From assembly GCF_900110225.1 (NCBI RefSeq), contig NZ_FOCW01000001.1, forward strand, positions 806,001 through 870,000: 64,000 nt of DNA. The letters run 5' to 3'. The translations under genes were made by a program, and so were the position numbers. The notes under the pieces are model-generated. The model was not told the DNA's origin, ran no database searches, and saw only the letters and a list, made by a program, of their open reading frames with translations. Positions 49,501 through 57,291 of the stretch are shown here, piece by piece. The first letter of the stretch is position 1, and each line of letters starts with the position of its first letter. The stretch is from Allobrachymonas denitrificans DSM 15123 (GTDB taxonomy: Bacteria; Pseudomonadota; Gammaproteobacteria; Burkholderiales; Burkholderiaceae_C).

Positions 49501-49575
49501 GTGGGCCTCGAGTGCGGCGGGTTCAAACGATTTGGTCAGGCTGTTCAGGCCAGGTTGCTGCAGGGCGTCGGTCAT
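46561..49575 (-). CDS. valS: Valine--tRNA ligase
   Basis: ValS charges tRNA-Val with valine and edits mischarged threonine. The 1004-residue class I synthetase has the HIGH-type motif HMGH (residues 71-74), the KMSKS motif at 601-605, the editing-domain block [20 protein letters not shown] and the C-terminal coiled-coil tRNA arm (about 930-1004). The open frame reaches 49677, but the extra 34 residues are unlike the family, so I start at 49575. Confidence 0.98.
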   Translation of the reverse strand: MTDALQQPGLNSLTKSFEPAALEAHWGPEWEKRGYGQAGFRGTGTPSAAAHAAGHDFAIQLPPPNVTGTLHMGHAFNQTIMDSLTRYHRMMGYNTAWIPGTDHAGIATQIVVERQLQGQGISRHDMGPTPAEARKNFVAKVWEWKEQSGNTITTQMRRMGDSVDWSREYFTMDDKLSKVVTETFVRLYEQGLIYRGKRLVNWDPVLKSAVSDLEVESEEEDGFLWHIAYPLKDEDGSLQAAGAPSHLTVATTRPETMLGDVAVMVHPEDERYQALIGKTVILPLVGREIPVIADDYVDRAFGTGVVKVTPAHDPNDYLVGQRHKLPMICVLNLDATINDNAPEIFRGMDRFAARKAIVKDLEALGALVETKKHKLMVPRCARTGQIVEPMLTDQWFVAMNKVGEGDPTGKSIAQKAIDAVESGQVRFVPENWVNTYNQWMNNIQDWCISRQLWWGHQIPAWYDEEGNVYVARNEDEAKAQWKARIQEGMAHARVRCHTSITDSLQLKLTQGPKLTRDEDVLDTWYSSALVPFSTMGWPDSVSGGASNDYDLYLPSTVLVTGYDIIFFWVARMIMMTTHFTGKVPFRHVYIHGLVRDAQGKKMSKSEGNVLDPVDLIDGIELAPLLDKRTTGLRKPETAPKVRKDTEKEFPNGIPAYGADALRFTFAALASLGRSINFDSKRCEGYRNFCNKLWNATRFVLMNCEGHDCGIVADPNAPKVCDKSHKTFSQPDRWIVSQLQRVEAEVAKGFAEYRLDNVANTLYDFVWNEFCDWYLEIAKVQIQTGDAPRQTGTRYTLIRVLETILRLAHPIIPFITEELWQKVAPIAGRAGDSISIAEYPVCNPEKFDEQAEAHVAKLKQMVDACRNLRGEMGVSPAQRLPLYALGDAAFLQEVAPALQALAKLSEVKVFDNEADWQAAAQAAPVAVVGEARLALFMEIDKDAERARLSKEAARLEGEIAKANGKLNNQNFVAKAPPAVIEQEQKRVAEFGATLAKVKEQLARLG

Positions 49576-49868
49576 GATGGTGTGGGGTCGAATGGGCATC
49601 CATGGCTGCACGGCAGGGGGCCGCGGCCGGAAGCAGTTTGTCATGCAGGGGCGCCACGCCGCGCTGGCGCGGGCCAAACTTTCATTTTACGGCCTGTGGC
49701 AGCCTCATGCACGCGGATGGTGCAGTGCAGCGAGCTGCCTGGTGGCAGGTGTCGGTCTCCGGGTACAACGGGGCGTGCTTGCAGGGAGGCGTCATGCCTG
49801 TTCGGGCAGGGCGTGACGGGACTTGGCTGGCACTGCAAGCCTGCGGCCTTGTCCGGAGGCGTTCAGCC
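49576..49868. other. Gap between valS and the metallo-beta-lactamase-fold gene
   Basis: I see no gene in these 293 bases. The region should hold the valS promoter and the 3' end of the hydrolase-TSUP transcript. A TAAAAT box on the minus strand (49684-49689) is a possible -10 for valS, but no matching -35 is seen. No clear terminator follows the hydrolase gene. Confidence 0.45.
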
Positions 49869-50753
49869 TTACAGGACGTCCAGCGGAATTTTCAGATAGC
49901 GCGTGCCGTTGTCCTCGGGTTCCGGCAGGGCGCCGGCGCGAATATTGACCTGCACCGCTGGGAGGATGAGTTGCGGCATGTCCAGCGTGGCGTCGCGGGC
50001 CGTGCGCATGGTGACGAACTCCTCTTCGCTGATGCCGTCGCGCACATGCTTGTTGCTGCGTCGCTGTTCGGCCACAGTGTGCTCGCAATAGGCCGCCGGG
50101 TTGTCGGCCACGCCATCGGCATAGTTGTGGCAGAGGAACAGACGGGTGTCGTCCGGCAGGGCCAGCAGGCGGTGCACCGAGTGGTACAGCTGCGAGGCGG
50201 AACCGCCGGGAAAGTCGCAGCGCGCCGTGCCCCCATCGGGCGCGAACAGGGTGTCGCCCACGAAGACCAGATCGGCTTCTCCTGCCGGCGCATGCACATG
50301 CCAGGCCGTGTCGGCGGGCGTGTGGCCGGGGACATGCATGGCCTCGATGCGCACGCCGCCCAGCTCGATTTGCTCGCCTTCGCCCAGCAGCACGTCGAAC
50401 TGGCTGCCATCCGTGGGCAGCCCGGGCAAATGGTAGATGCCGGCAAAGGTGCGCTGCACGGTGGTGATGTGCTTGCCGATGACGGTCTTGCCGCCCAGCT
50501 GCTGCTGGATGAAGGGCGCGGCGGAGAGGTGGTCGGCGTGGGCATGGGTCTCGATGATCCAATGCAGTTGCAGGCGGTGACGCTGCACATGCGAGATCAG
50601 CTTGCGCGCGCTGTCGGTGCTGGTGCGGCCGGCCTTGGGGTCGTAATCGAGCACCGGGTCGATGATGGCGCACGGGGCGCCGTCGCCCAGGTCGAGCACG
50701 TAGCTCAGGGTGCTCGAGAAGCTGTCGAAGAAGGGAGTGATGCGGAGCGTCAT
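49869..50753 (-). CDS. Persulfide-dioxygenase-like metallo-beta-lactamase-fold protein
   Basis: This 294-residue protein has the metal-binding motif ETHAHADHLSA and further ligands in MHVPGHTPADTAWHV and DLVFVGDTLFAPDGG. The C-terminal LFLCHNYADGV supplies the last histidine. The pattern resembles ETHE1/Blh-type sulfur dioxygenases, which oxidise glutathione persulfide, more than glyoxalase II. The gene next door encodes a TSUP sulfite/thiosulfate transporter, which supports a role in sulfide detoxification (inference). The start at 50753 is inside a longer open frame that shadows the transporter. Confidence 0.85.
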   Translation of the reverse strand: MTLRITPFFDSFSSTLSYVLDLGDGAPCAIIDPVLDYDPKAGRTSTDSARKLISHVQRHRLQLHWIIETHAHADHLSAAPFIQQQLGGKTVIGKHITTVQRTFAGIYHLPGLPTDGSQFDVLLGEGEQIELGGVRIEAMHVPGHTPADTAWHVHAPAGEADLVFVGDTLFAPDGGTARCDFPGGSASQLYHSVHRLLALPDDTRLFLCHNYADGVADNPAAYCEHTVAEQRRSNKHVRDGISEEEFVTMRTARDATLDMPQLILPAVQVNIRAGALPEPEDNGTRYLKIPLDVL

Positions 50754-50776
50754 GGCAAATCCTCGCGTCGGATGGG

Positions 50777-51595
50777 TCAGGCCAGGGGCAGCCAGTGCGG
50801 GGCAAAGGTCTTGAGCAGCAGCAACAGCATGGCCAGCAGCACCAGCAGGGCGAAGCCCCGGTGCAGCCAGTGCTGCGGCACCTTGTGGGCAAACAGCCGG
50901 CTGGCGAACATGCCCAGCGCCGTGGCGCCGACAAACCACCAGCCCGAGGGCTCGATGCGGGTGCCGTGCAGCACCATCTGCAGCACGGTGGAGCCGGATA
51001 CCAGCGCAATCACGGCCAGGGAAGTGAGCACGATGCTCTGGTAGCTGAGGTTGGTGAAGCGCTGCAGCATGGGCACGATGAAGAAGCCGCCGCCCACGCC
51101 CAGCATGCCGGTCATCAGGCCGGTGACGGCGCCGATGCCGCCCAGGGTGAGGAAGCAGCGGGGCGTCCAGCTGAACTTGCCGGTGGCGGGGTTGAGCATG
51201 CAGGGGGTGACGCGCTCGACCAGGATGGCGCTGCGGGAGCGCGTGCCCTGCCGCCAGCCGCGCACGGCCACGAACAGCAGGATGCCGCTGAACAGCACGG
51301 CCAGCAGTTCGGGCGACACCTGATGGGCCAGCCACTGGCCTATGGGAGAGGTGATGGCGCCCAGCAGCACCATGAACAGCGCCGCCTTGTAGCGCACCAG
51401 CCCGCGCCGCAGGCCGTCTGCCGCGCCCAGCATGGCACCGGCCGTGGCGGCCAGCAAGGCAACCGGCTTGGCGGCCACCATGCTCATGCCGATGCCCAGC
51501 ACCAGCGCCGGGATGGCCAGGATGCCGCCGCCGGCACCGGTCAGGCCCATGACGGTGCCGATGGAAAGGCCGAGCAGCAGGCTGTTCCAGATCAT
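50777..51595 (-). CDS. TSUP-family sulfite exporter-like permease
   Basis: This 272-residue membrane protein belongs to the TauE/SafE (TSUP) family, which moves sulfite, thiosulfate or sulfoacetate. The two inverted halves start with the glycine-rich repeats GTVMGLTGAGGGILAIPAL and TGLMTGMLGVGGGFFIVPML. About eight membrane spans are visible. A longer start at 51640 exists, but the ATG at 51595 gives the normal N-terminus. It is 23 bp upstream of the dioxygenase-like gene, so the pair forms an operon that probably exports sulfite made by persulfide oxidation. Confidence 0.92.
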   Translation of the reverse strand: MIWNSLLLGLSIGTVMGLTGAGGGILAIPALVLGIGMSMVAAKPVALLAATAGAMLGAADGLRRGLVRYKAALFMVLLGAITSPIGQWLAHQVSPELLAVLFSGILLFVAVRGWRQGTRSRSAILVERVTPCMLNPATGKFSWTPRCFLTLGGIGAVTGLMTGMLGVGGGFFIVPMLQRFTNLSYQSIVLTSLAVIALVSGSTVLQMVLHGTRIEPSGWWFVGATALGMFASRLFAHKVPQHWLHRGFALLVLLAMLLLLLKTFAPHWLPLA

Positions 51596-51993
51596 GGCCG
51601 GGAGAGAGTGAAGGGCATGGACATGGCAGACATCATACAAACACGTGAAATGTCCCCGAGGCGGAAATGTAAACCACAGAATTACATTTTTGCCTATGGA
51701 AAGACTTGAGTCTGGGGTTGATTCTTGCTAATATTACATTTTGCATTCGCGTGCCCATTAGATTTCACGATAAAAAGCACGCATGCAAGGGCAGTGTCCG
51801 GCCTTTCCCGGATGCCGCCATCTTCGCTGCAGTTTCGCTCATGGGGCTGCGGGTTTCTCCCGGATCGGGAGCGCCCAATTGACATTTTCCCGTCACAGTT
51901 TTCGGCCACAGTTGCCACTTGAAGTGCCACGTTTTGCGTGCGCACGCCGGCTGGCGCATGCCGACCGCGACGTTATCAGAAAGATTTTGAGAC
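51596..51993. other. Regulatory gap between TSUP operon and the 81-residue gene
   Basis: No convincing gene lies in these 398 bases. The left half is AT-rich and carries an inverted repeat with a third copy of one half-site (listed separately). The right half has a short palindrome CACTTGAAGTG (51916-51926) of unknown meaning. Small open frames here show no ribosome sites or recognisable proteins. Confidence 0.5.
51665..51689 (-). promoter_or_regulatory. Candidate operator of the TSUP/persulfide-dioxygenase operon
   Basis: The inverted repeat AAATGTAA (51665-51672) and TTACATTT (51682-51689) is perfect, with a 9-bp spacer. A third TTACATTT lies at 51734-51741. The dyad sits about 70 bp upstream of the transporter start. 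Sulfide-responsive ArsR-type repressors (BigR/SqrR) control similar operons elsewhere and bind AT-rich dyads, so such a regulator is a reasonable guess. None is encoded nearby. Confidence 0.5.
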
Positions 51994-52239
51994 ATGAACC
52001 ATTCCATTAACCAGGCTCGCGCGCCGATTGCGCTGGGCCGCTACCACATCCAGGCATGCCCGCTGCGCATGCCCAGCGGCGGTTATGCGCCGCGCGTGTC
52101 CATCGCCAGCGGCAGCGGCTGCTCGCGTACCGACCGCATCGTGACTTTTGCCGGCGAGTTTGCCTGCGCGCTGGAGGCGGCCAGCTACGCCGAGCAACAG
52201 GGCCGTGACTGGGTGCAAGGCAGCACGCGCCTGCAGTAA
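51994..52239 (+). CDS. Small conserved-looking protein, unknown function
   Basis: This 81-residue cytosolic protein begins MNHSINQARAPIALGRYHIQ and contains RMPSGGYAPRVSIASGSG, which looks like a compact beta-rich fold, then a helix (FACALEAASYAEQQGRDWV). I recall similar short proteins in other Burkholderiales but know no function. No signal peptide or membrane span is present. It is followed by a strong terminator, so it is transcribed alone. Confidence 0.65.
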   Translation: MNHSINQARAPIALGRYHIQACPLRMPSGGYAPRVSIASGSGCSRTDRIVTFAGEFACALEAASYAEQQGRDWVQGSTRLQ

Positions 52240-52256
52240 GCAGAACCCTTGGTGAT

Positions 52257-52292
52257 AATGGCAGGCATTCACAACGCCTGCCATTTTTGTTT
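52257..52292 (+). terminator. Terminator upstream of yaaA
   Basis: A perfect 10-bp stem (AATGGCAGGC at 52257-52266 with GCCTGCCATT at 52276-52285) runs into TTTTTGTTT. It ends the small gene before it. Its T tract abuts the yaaA ATG at 52298, so it may also reduce transcription into yaaA. Confidence 0.88.
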
Positions 52293-52297
52293 CTGCC

Positions 52298-53077
52298 ATG
52301 CTGTTTGTTCTCTCTCCCGCCAAGTCCCTGGATTACGACACCCCGCCTGCAGTGGCCACGCACAGCGCGCCGCTGTTTCCGGAACAATCCGCCGAGCTGA
52401 TTGCCGTGTTGCGCGAGCAGTCGCCGCAGCAGATCGCCACCCTGATGAGCCTGAGCGACAAGCTCGCTGCCCTGAACGTGGGTCGTTACCAGGCCTGGAG
52501 CACCAAGGCCGATACGGACAATGCCAAGCAGGCGGTGCTGGCCTTCAATGGCGATGTGTACGATGGGCTGGATGCCAACTCGCTGGGCAAGGCGCAGCTG
52601 GACTGGCTGCAGCAGCACCTGTGCATCCTCAGTGGCCTGTATGGCGTGCTGCGCCCGCTGGACCTGATGCAGCCCTATCGCCTGGAAATGGGCACGAAGC
52701 TGGCCAATCCCGGTGGCAAGGATCTGTACCAGTTCTGGGGCAGCCGCATTGCCGAGTACCTGAATGCGCGTTTCGAGGAAGAGGGCGCGGCCGAACCGGT
52801 GCTGGTGAACCTGGCCTCGCAGGAATACTTCAAGGCGGTGGACCGCAAGGCGCTGAAGGCCCGCGTGGTCGAGTGCGTGTTCGAGGATGACAAGAACGGC
52901 GTCTACAAGATCATCAGCTTCCATGCCAAGCGGGCGCGTGGCCTGATGATGCGCTATGCGGTCGAGCACAAGATCAAGTCGGTCAAGGGGCTGCAGGGTT
53001 TCGCCACGGATGGCTATGCATTTGCGGCCGAGGCTTCCGGTCCGGATCGTCTGGTGTTTCGCCGCCGGCAGGAGTGA
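52298..53077 (+). CDS. yaaA: Peroxide stress protein YaaA
   Basis: This 259-residue protein matches YaaA (DUF328) across its length. It has [33 protein letters not shown], the block [20 protein letters not shown] and [12 protein letters not shown]. In Escherichia coli YaaA lowers free iron during peroxide stress and binds DNA. The start is tight against an upstream terminator, and no good ribosome site is visible. A terminator also follows it. Confidence 0.95.
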   Translation: MLFVLSPAKSLDYDTPPAVATHSAPLFPEQSAELIAVLREQSPQQIATLMSLSDKLAALNVGRYQAWSTKADTDNAKQAVLAFNGDVYDGLDANSLGKAQLDWLQQHLCILSGLYGVLRPLDLMQPYRLEMGTKLANPGGKDLYQFWGSRIAEYLNARFEEEGAAEPVLVNLASQEYFKAVDRKALKARVVECVFEDDKNGVYKIISFHAKRARGLMMRYAVEHKIKSVKGLQGFATDGYAFAAEASGPDRLVFRRRQE

Positions 53078-53162
53078 GGCGGCATCGGCGCGCAAAGGTG
53101 TGACGCGGGCGCCACGGCCAGGCCGCAGCGGGGCTGTGCTGCGTCACAATGAAAAGATGCAT

Positions 53163-53187
53163 GCCGCCGCGCCATGGCGGCTTTTTT
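53163..53187 (+). terminator. Terminator between yaaA and queF
   Basis: A 6-bp GC stem (GCCGCC at 53163-53168 with GGCGGC at 53176-53181) is followed by six T residues. It ends 14 bp before the queF ATG, so it could also act as an attenuator in the queF leader. Confidence 0.75.
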
Positions 53188-53201
53188 CCGGTTGAAAATC
53201 C

Positions 53202-54050
53202 ATGCCCACTCCTGAGCAATCTCCCCTCGGCAAGGCCGTCAGCTACGCCGACCAGTACGATCCCACGCTGCTGTTTCCCCTGCCGCGCCAGCCCAAGCGC
53301 GATGAAATCGGCATTACCGGCCGCCTGCCCTTCATGGGCGCCGACCTGTGGACCGGCTATGAACTCAGTTGGCTCAATCTGCGCGGCAAACCGCAGGTGG
53401 CGCTGCTGCAGGTGAACATTCCCTGCGAGACGCCCAACATCATCGAAAGCAAATCCTTCAAGCTCTACCTGAACAGCTTCAACAACACGCGCATCGGCTT
53501 GATCGAGGAAGTGCGCGAGCGCATTTTTGCCGACCTGAACGAGGCGGCCTGGCGCGGGGCCGCCACCATGGATGCCAGCATCGGCGTGCGCCTGGTGCCG
53601 TCCGAACTGTTCGACCAGCAGCCGATCCACGAGCTGGACGGCCTCAGCCTGGATCGCCTGGACTGCGAGTGCACGCACTACCATCCCGCGCCCGAGCTGC
53701 TGACCACGATCCCGGAAGAGGGCATCGTGAGCGAGACACTGACCAGCAACCTGCTCAAGAGCAACTGCCTGATTACCGGGCAGCCGGACTGGGGCAGTGT
53801 GCAGATCAGCTACAGCGGCCCGCAAATCAGCCACGAAGGGTTGCTGCGCTATCTGGTGAGTTTCCGCAACCACAACGAGTTTCACGAGCAGTGCGTGGAG
53901 CGCATCTTCACCGACATCTGGAGCCGCTGCGCGCCCGTCAAACTCTCGGTTTATGCGCGATACACCCGTCGCGGCGGGCTGGACATCAACCCCTTCCGCA
54001 CCAGCCACCCGCAGGCGCTGCCACCGGCCGTGCGCAACGCGCGGCAGTAA
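53202..54050 (+). CDS. queF: NADPH-dependent 7-cyano-7-deazaguanine reductase
   Basis: QueF reduces preQ0 to preQ1 with two NADPH, just before preQ1 is inserted into tRNA. The 282-residue protein is the long two-domain (YqcD) type. The QueF motif [12 protein letters not shown] is present. The active-site Cys189 sits in [14 protein letters not shown], and the second T-fold half has [15 protein letters not shown]. No preQ1 riboswitch is recognisable in the 124 bp upstream. Confidence 0.97.
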   Translation: MPTPEQSPLGKAVSYADQYDPTLLFPLPRQPKRDEIGITGRLPFMGADLWTGYELSWLNLRGKPQVALLQVNIPCETPNIIESKSFKLYLNSFNNTRIGLIEEVRERIFADLNEAAWRGAATMDASIGVRLVPSELFDQQPIHELDGLSLDRLDCECTHYHPAPELLTTIPEEGIVSETLTSNLLKSNCLITGQPDWGSVQISYSGPQISHEGLLRYLVSFRNHNEFHEQCVERIFTDIWSRCAPVKLSVYARYTRRGGLDINPFRTSHPQALPPAVRNARQ

Positions 54051-54086
54051 TTCGGGTCGTTGCTGCCGCCGGCTTATTGGGTAATT

Positions 54087-54106
54087 ACGCCGAAAGGCGT
54101 GCTTTT
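54087..54106 (+). terminator. Weak terminator after queF
   Basis: A 5-bp stem (ACGCC at 54087-54091 with GGCGT at 54096-54100) closes a stable GAAA tetraloop and is followed by GCTTTT. The stem is short, so efficiency is uncertain. Confidence 0.55.
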
Positions 54107-54133
54107 GACTGTTAATATCTGTTGCAATAGATC
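54105..54133 (+). promoter_or_regulatory. Possible promoter of the pnt operon
   Basis: TTGACT (54105-54110) is a 5/6 match to the -35 consensus. A weak TAGATC (54128-54133) lies 17 bases later. It is placed about 115 bp before pntAA. The -35 box is good and the -10 box poor. Confidence 0.4.
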
Positions 54134-54248
54134 GGTCGGCATGGGATGCCTTCGTCCCGTGCCGTGAAACGGGGGCGCGACGATCGTCTGCCGAATGGCC
54201 CGCAGAGGCCAGACATACACAGGTTCCGTTTGATATTGGAGGAGTAAC

Positions 54249-55379
54249 GTGCAAATTGGAGTCCCACTGGAAACAGTGCCCGGCGAGGCCCGCGTGGCCG
54301 CAACACCGGAAACTGTGAAAAAACTGGTCGGACAGGGACATACCCTGAAAGTCCAGGCAGGCGCCGGCATTCGTGCCGGCATTACCGATGCGGCCTATGA
54401 GGCAGCCGGCGCCAGCATCGTCGATGCGGCCACGGCGCTGGGCAGCGAACTGGTGCTGAAGGTGCGTGCGCCTTCCGAAGCCGAACTGGCCCAGATCAAG
54501 CCGTCTGCCACCCTGGTCGGCATGCTTGATCCGTTTGATCGCGCCAATCTGGAGCGCATGGCGGCTGCGGGTATCACCGCGTTTGCCCTCGAAGCCGCTC
54601 CGCGTACCACGCGGGCGCAGAGCATGGACGTGCTGTCCAGCCAGGCCAACATCGCCGGCTACAAGGCTGTGATGCTGGCTGCGGACAAGTACCCGCGCTT
54701 CTTCCCCATGCTGATGACCGCGGCCGGTACCGTCAAGGCCGCGCGTGTGGTGATCCTGGGTGTGGGTGTGGCCGGCCTGCAGGCCATTGCCACCGCCAAG
54801 CGTCTGGGCGCCGTGATCGAGGCTTCCGACGTGCGTCCGAGCGTGAAGGAGCAGGTCGAGTCGCTGGGCGCCAAGTTCATCGACGTACCCTACGAGACTG
54901 ACGAAGAACGTGAAGCCGCCGAAGGCGTGGGCGGTTATGCCCGCCCCATGCCGCAAAGTTGGCTGGAGCGCCAGAAGGCCGAAGTGGCCAAGCGCGTGGC
55001 CGCTGCCGACGTGGTGATCAGCACCGCGCTGATTCCGGGCCGCGCTGCGCCCACGCTGGTGACCGAGGATATGGTCAAGGCCATGAAGCCCGGTTCCGTG
55101 ATCGTGGACATGGCCGCCGGCAAGGGCCCGAACGGCACGGATGGCAACTGCCCGCTGACGCAGGCCGGCCAGACCGTGCGCGTGCACGACGTGACCATCG
55201 TGGGCGAGACCAACATCGCCGGCCTGGTGCCGGCCGATGCCAGTTCGCTCTATGCGCGCAACGTGATCGACTTCCTCAAGCTGGTGCTGCCGGCAGAAGG
55301 GGGCCTGAAGGTCGACATGGAAGACGACATCGTGGCGGCCTGCCTGATGACGCAGAACGGCGAAGTGAAGAGGAAGTAA
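54249..55379 (+). CDS. pntAA: NAD(P) transhydrogenase subunit alpha 1
   Basis: This is the NAD(H)-binding domain I of the proton-translocating transhydrogenase, which makes NADPH from NADH at the expense of the proton gradient. The 376-residue protein opens MQIGVPLETVPGEARVAATP. It has the Rossmann motif VVILGVGVAGLQAIATAKRLGA and EASDVRPSVKEQ. The start is a GTG at 54249 with a strong GGAGGAG site. In this organism the alpha chain is split into two genes, as in Rhodospirillum. Confidence 0.97.
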   Translation: MQIGVPLETVPGEARVAATPETVKKLVGQGHTLKVQAGAGIRAGITDAAYEAAGASIVDAATALGSELVLKVRAPSEAELAQIKPSATLVGMLDPFDRANLERMAAAGITAFALEAAPRTTRAQSMDVLSSQANIAGYKAVMLAADKYPRFFPMLMTAAGTVKAARVVILGVGVAGLQAIATAKRLGAVIEASDVRPSVKEQVESLGAKFIDVPYETDEEREAAEGVGGYARPMPQSWLERQKAEVAKRVAAADVVISTALIPGRAAPTLVTEDMVKAMKPGSVIVDMAAGKGPNGTDGNCPLTQAGQTVRVHDVTIVGETNIAGLVPADASSLYARNVIDFLKLVLPAEGGLKVDMEDDIVAACLMTQNGEVKRK

Positions 55380-55381
55380 TC

Positions 55382-55705
55382 ATGGACATCGTCTCTCCCA
55401 CCATCATCAACCTCATCATCTTCGTGCTGGCCATCTATGTGGGCTACCACGTGGTGTGGAACGTCACGCCCGCGCTGCATACGCCGCTGATGGCCGTGAC
55501 CAACGCGGTGTCCGCGATCGTGATCGTCGGTGCCATGCTGGCCGCCGGCCTGACCGAGGGCGCCCTGGCCAAGACCATGGGTGTGGCTGCCGTGGCGTTG
55601 GCCGCGGTCAACGTGTTCGGCGGCTTCCTGGTGACGCGCCGCATGCTGGAAATGTTCAAGAAGAAGGAGCGCAAGACGCCCGCCGCGAAGGGAGCTGAAA
55701 AATGA
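55382..55705 (+). CDS. pntAB: NAD(P) transhydrogenase subunit alpha 2
   Basis: This 107-residue protein supplies the alpha-chain membrane spans (three, for example IINLIIFVLAIYVGYHVVW and AVSAIVIVGAMLAAGL) of the transhydrogenase channel. It ends in a charged Lys-rich tail (FKKKERKTPAAKGAEK). It starts 2 bp after pntAA, and its stop overlaps the pntB ATG by four bases, so the three subunits are made together. Confidence 0.96.
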   Translation: MDIVSPTIINLIIFVLAIYVGYHVVWNVTPALHTPLMAVTNAVSAIVIVGAMLAAGLTEGALAKTMGVAAVALAAVNVFGGFLVTRRMLEMFKKKERKTPAAKGAEK

Positions 55706-57123
55706 GCATGAACGTAGTTACTCTGCTCTATCTGGTTGCAAGCATCTGCTTCATCCAGGCGCTCAAGGGCCTGTCGCATCCGACCACCTCCATCCGCGGC
55801 AATATGTTTGGCATGGTCGGCATGACCATCGCCGTGCTGACCACGGCGGCGCTGATCGTCAAGCTGGCGGGTTCGCCCTTCGGCTTGACCTGGGTGCTGC
55901 TGGGCCTGCTGGTCGGCGGTTCCATCGGTGCCATCATGGCCAAGCGTGTCGAAATGACGAAGATGCCCGAGCTGGTGGCCTTCATGCACAGCATGATCGG
56001 TCTGGCTGCGGTGTTCATCGCCATTGCAGCCGTGGCCGAGCCGCATGCGCTGGGCATTGCCGCGCTGGGTGATCCGATTCCGGTCGGCAACCGCGTGGAA
56101 CTGGCGCTGGGCTCCTTCATCGGTGCCATCACCTTCACCGGTTCCGTGATTGCCTTCGGCAAGCTGTCCGGCAAGTACAAGTTCCGCCTGTTCCAGGGCG
56201 CGCCGGTGACTTTCCCCGGCCAGCACTGGATTAACCTGGGCCTGGGCATTGCCGCGCTGTTCTTCATCGTGAGCTTTGCCATGACGCAGAGCTGGACCGC
56301 CTTCATCCTGGTGACGTTGATCGGCTTCCTGCTGGGCGTGCTGCTGATCATCCCGATCGGCGGCGCCGACATGCCGGTGGTGGTGTCCATGCTGAACAGC
56401 TACTCGGGCTGGGCGGCTGCAGGCATTGGTTTCAGCCTGAACAACAGCATGCTGATCATTGCCGGTTCGCTGGTGGGTTCGTCCGGTGCCATCCTGAGCT
56501 ACATCATGTGCAAGGCGATGAACCGTTCGTTCTTCAACGTGATTCTGGGTGGCTTTGGCGGGGACGCCGGTGCGGCTGCCAGTGGCGACCAGCAGCAGCG
56601 TACCGTCAAGAGCGGCAGTGCGGACGATGCAGCCTACATGCTGAGCAACGCCGACAGCGTGATCATCGTGCCGGGTTACGGTCTGGCCGTGGCGCGTGCG
56701 CAGCACGCCGTGAACGAACTGGCGCAGAAGCTGACCGAGCATGGCGTGAGCGTGAAGTACGCGATCCACCCGGTGGCCGGCCGCATGCCTGGCCACATGA
56801 ACGTGCTGCTGGCCGAGGCCGAAGTACCCTATGACCAGGTGTTCGAGATGGAGGACATCAACGGCGAGTTCGCACAAGCCGACGTGGCCATCATCCTGGG
56901 CGCCAACGACGTGGTGAACCCGGCTGCGCTGCAGAAGGGCAGCCCGATCTACGGCATGCCGATCCTGGAAGCCTACAAGGCCAAGACGGTGATCGTGAAC
57001 AAGCGTTCCATGGCCGCCGGTTACGCCGGCCTGGACAACGAGCTGTTCTACATGGACAAGACCATGATGGTGTTTGGCGATGCCAAGAAAGTGGTCGAGG
57101 ACATGGTGAAGGCGATCGAGTAA
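55702..57123 (+). CDS. pntB: NAD(P) transhydrogenase subunit beta
   Basis: PntB has about nine membrane spans (domain II) and then the soluble NADP(H)-binding domain III. The 473-residue protein shows the membrane block ADMPVVVSMLNSYSGWAAAG and the nucleotide-binding VIIVPGYGLAVARAQHAVNE. The segments HPVAGRMPGHMNVLLAEA and VIVNKRSMAAGYAG contact NADP. It is the last gene of the pnt operon, before a strong terminator. Confidence 0.97.
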   Translation: MSMNVVTLLYLVASICFIQALKGLSHPTTSIRGNMFGMVGMTIAVLTTAALIVKLAGSPFGLTWVLLGLLVGGSIGAIMAKRVEMTKMPELVAFMHSMIGLAAVFIAIAAVAEPHALGIAALGDPIPVGNRVELALGSFIGAITFTGSVIAFGKLSGKYKFRLFQGAPVTFPGQHWINLGLGIAALFFIVSFAMTQSWTAFILVTLIGFLLGVLLIIPIGGADMPVVVSMLNSYSGWAAAGIGFSLNNSMLIIAGSLVGSSGAILSYIMCKAMNRSFFNVILGGFGGDAGAAASGDQQQRTVKSGSADDAAYMLSNADSVIIVPGYGLAVARAQHAVNELAQKLTEHGVSVKYAIHPVAGRMPGHMNVLLAEAEVPYDQVFEMEDINGEFAQADVAIILGANDVVNPAALQKGSPIYGMPILEAYKAKTVIVNKRSMAAGYAGLDNELFYMDKTMMVFGDAKKVVEDMVKAIE

Positions 57124-57168
57124 ACGGCGATTGCCTGATGGGTCGGTTTGCGCCGGCCCGTGCCATCA

Positions 57169-57201
57169 GCCCCCTCTGTGCTTGCACGAGGGGGCCTTTT
57201 G
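57169..57201 (+). terminator. Terminator of the pnt operon
   Basis: A perfect 8-bp GC-rich stem (GCCCCCTC at 57169-57176 with GAGGGGGC at 57188-57195) is followed by CTTTT. It lies 46 bp after pntB and about 90 bp before the convergent hydrolase gene end. Confidence 0.85.
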
Positions 57202-57291
57202 CTGGGGCTCGGGTTTCTAGGTGAGGGGGCTGGCTCCGGAGCGAGCAGGCGCATGGTTGATCCAGCAGCGCGTGGCCCCGGATGGTTGCGC

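Noticed and set aside
46426-49899. 1157-codon open frame antisense to valS and ilvA
   Set aside because: It is a high-GC shadow. The protein is His/Val/Gly-rich without any domain, while the other strand encodes complete ValS.
51694-51945. 83-codon minus-strand frame in the regulatory gap
   Set aside because: No ribosome site, no domain, and it covers the AT-rich control region; overlapping frames on both strands are equally long.
53078-53201. preQ1 riboswitch before queF
   Set aside because: Neither the short class I hairpin-plus-A-rich tail nor a class II pattern is visible; only a terminator-like hairpin is there.
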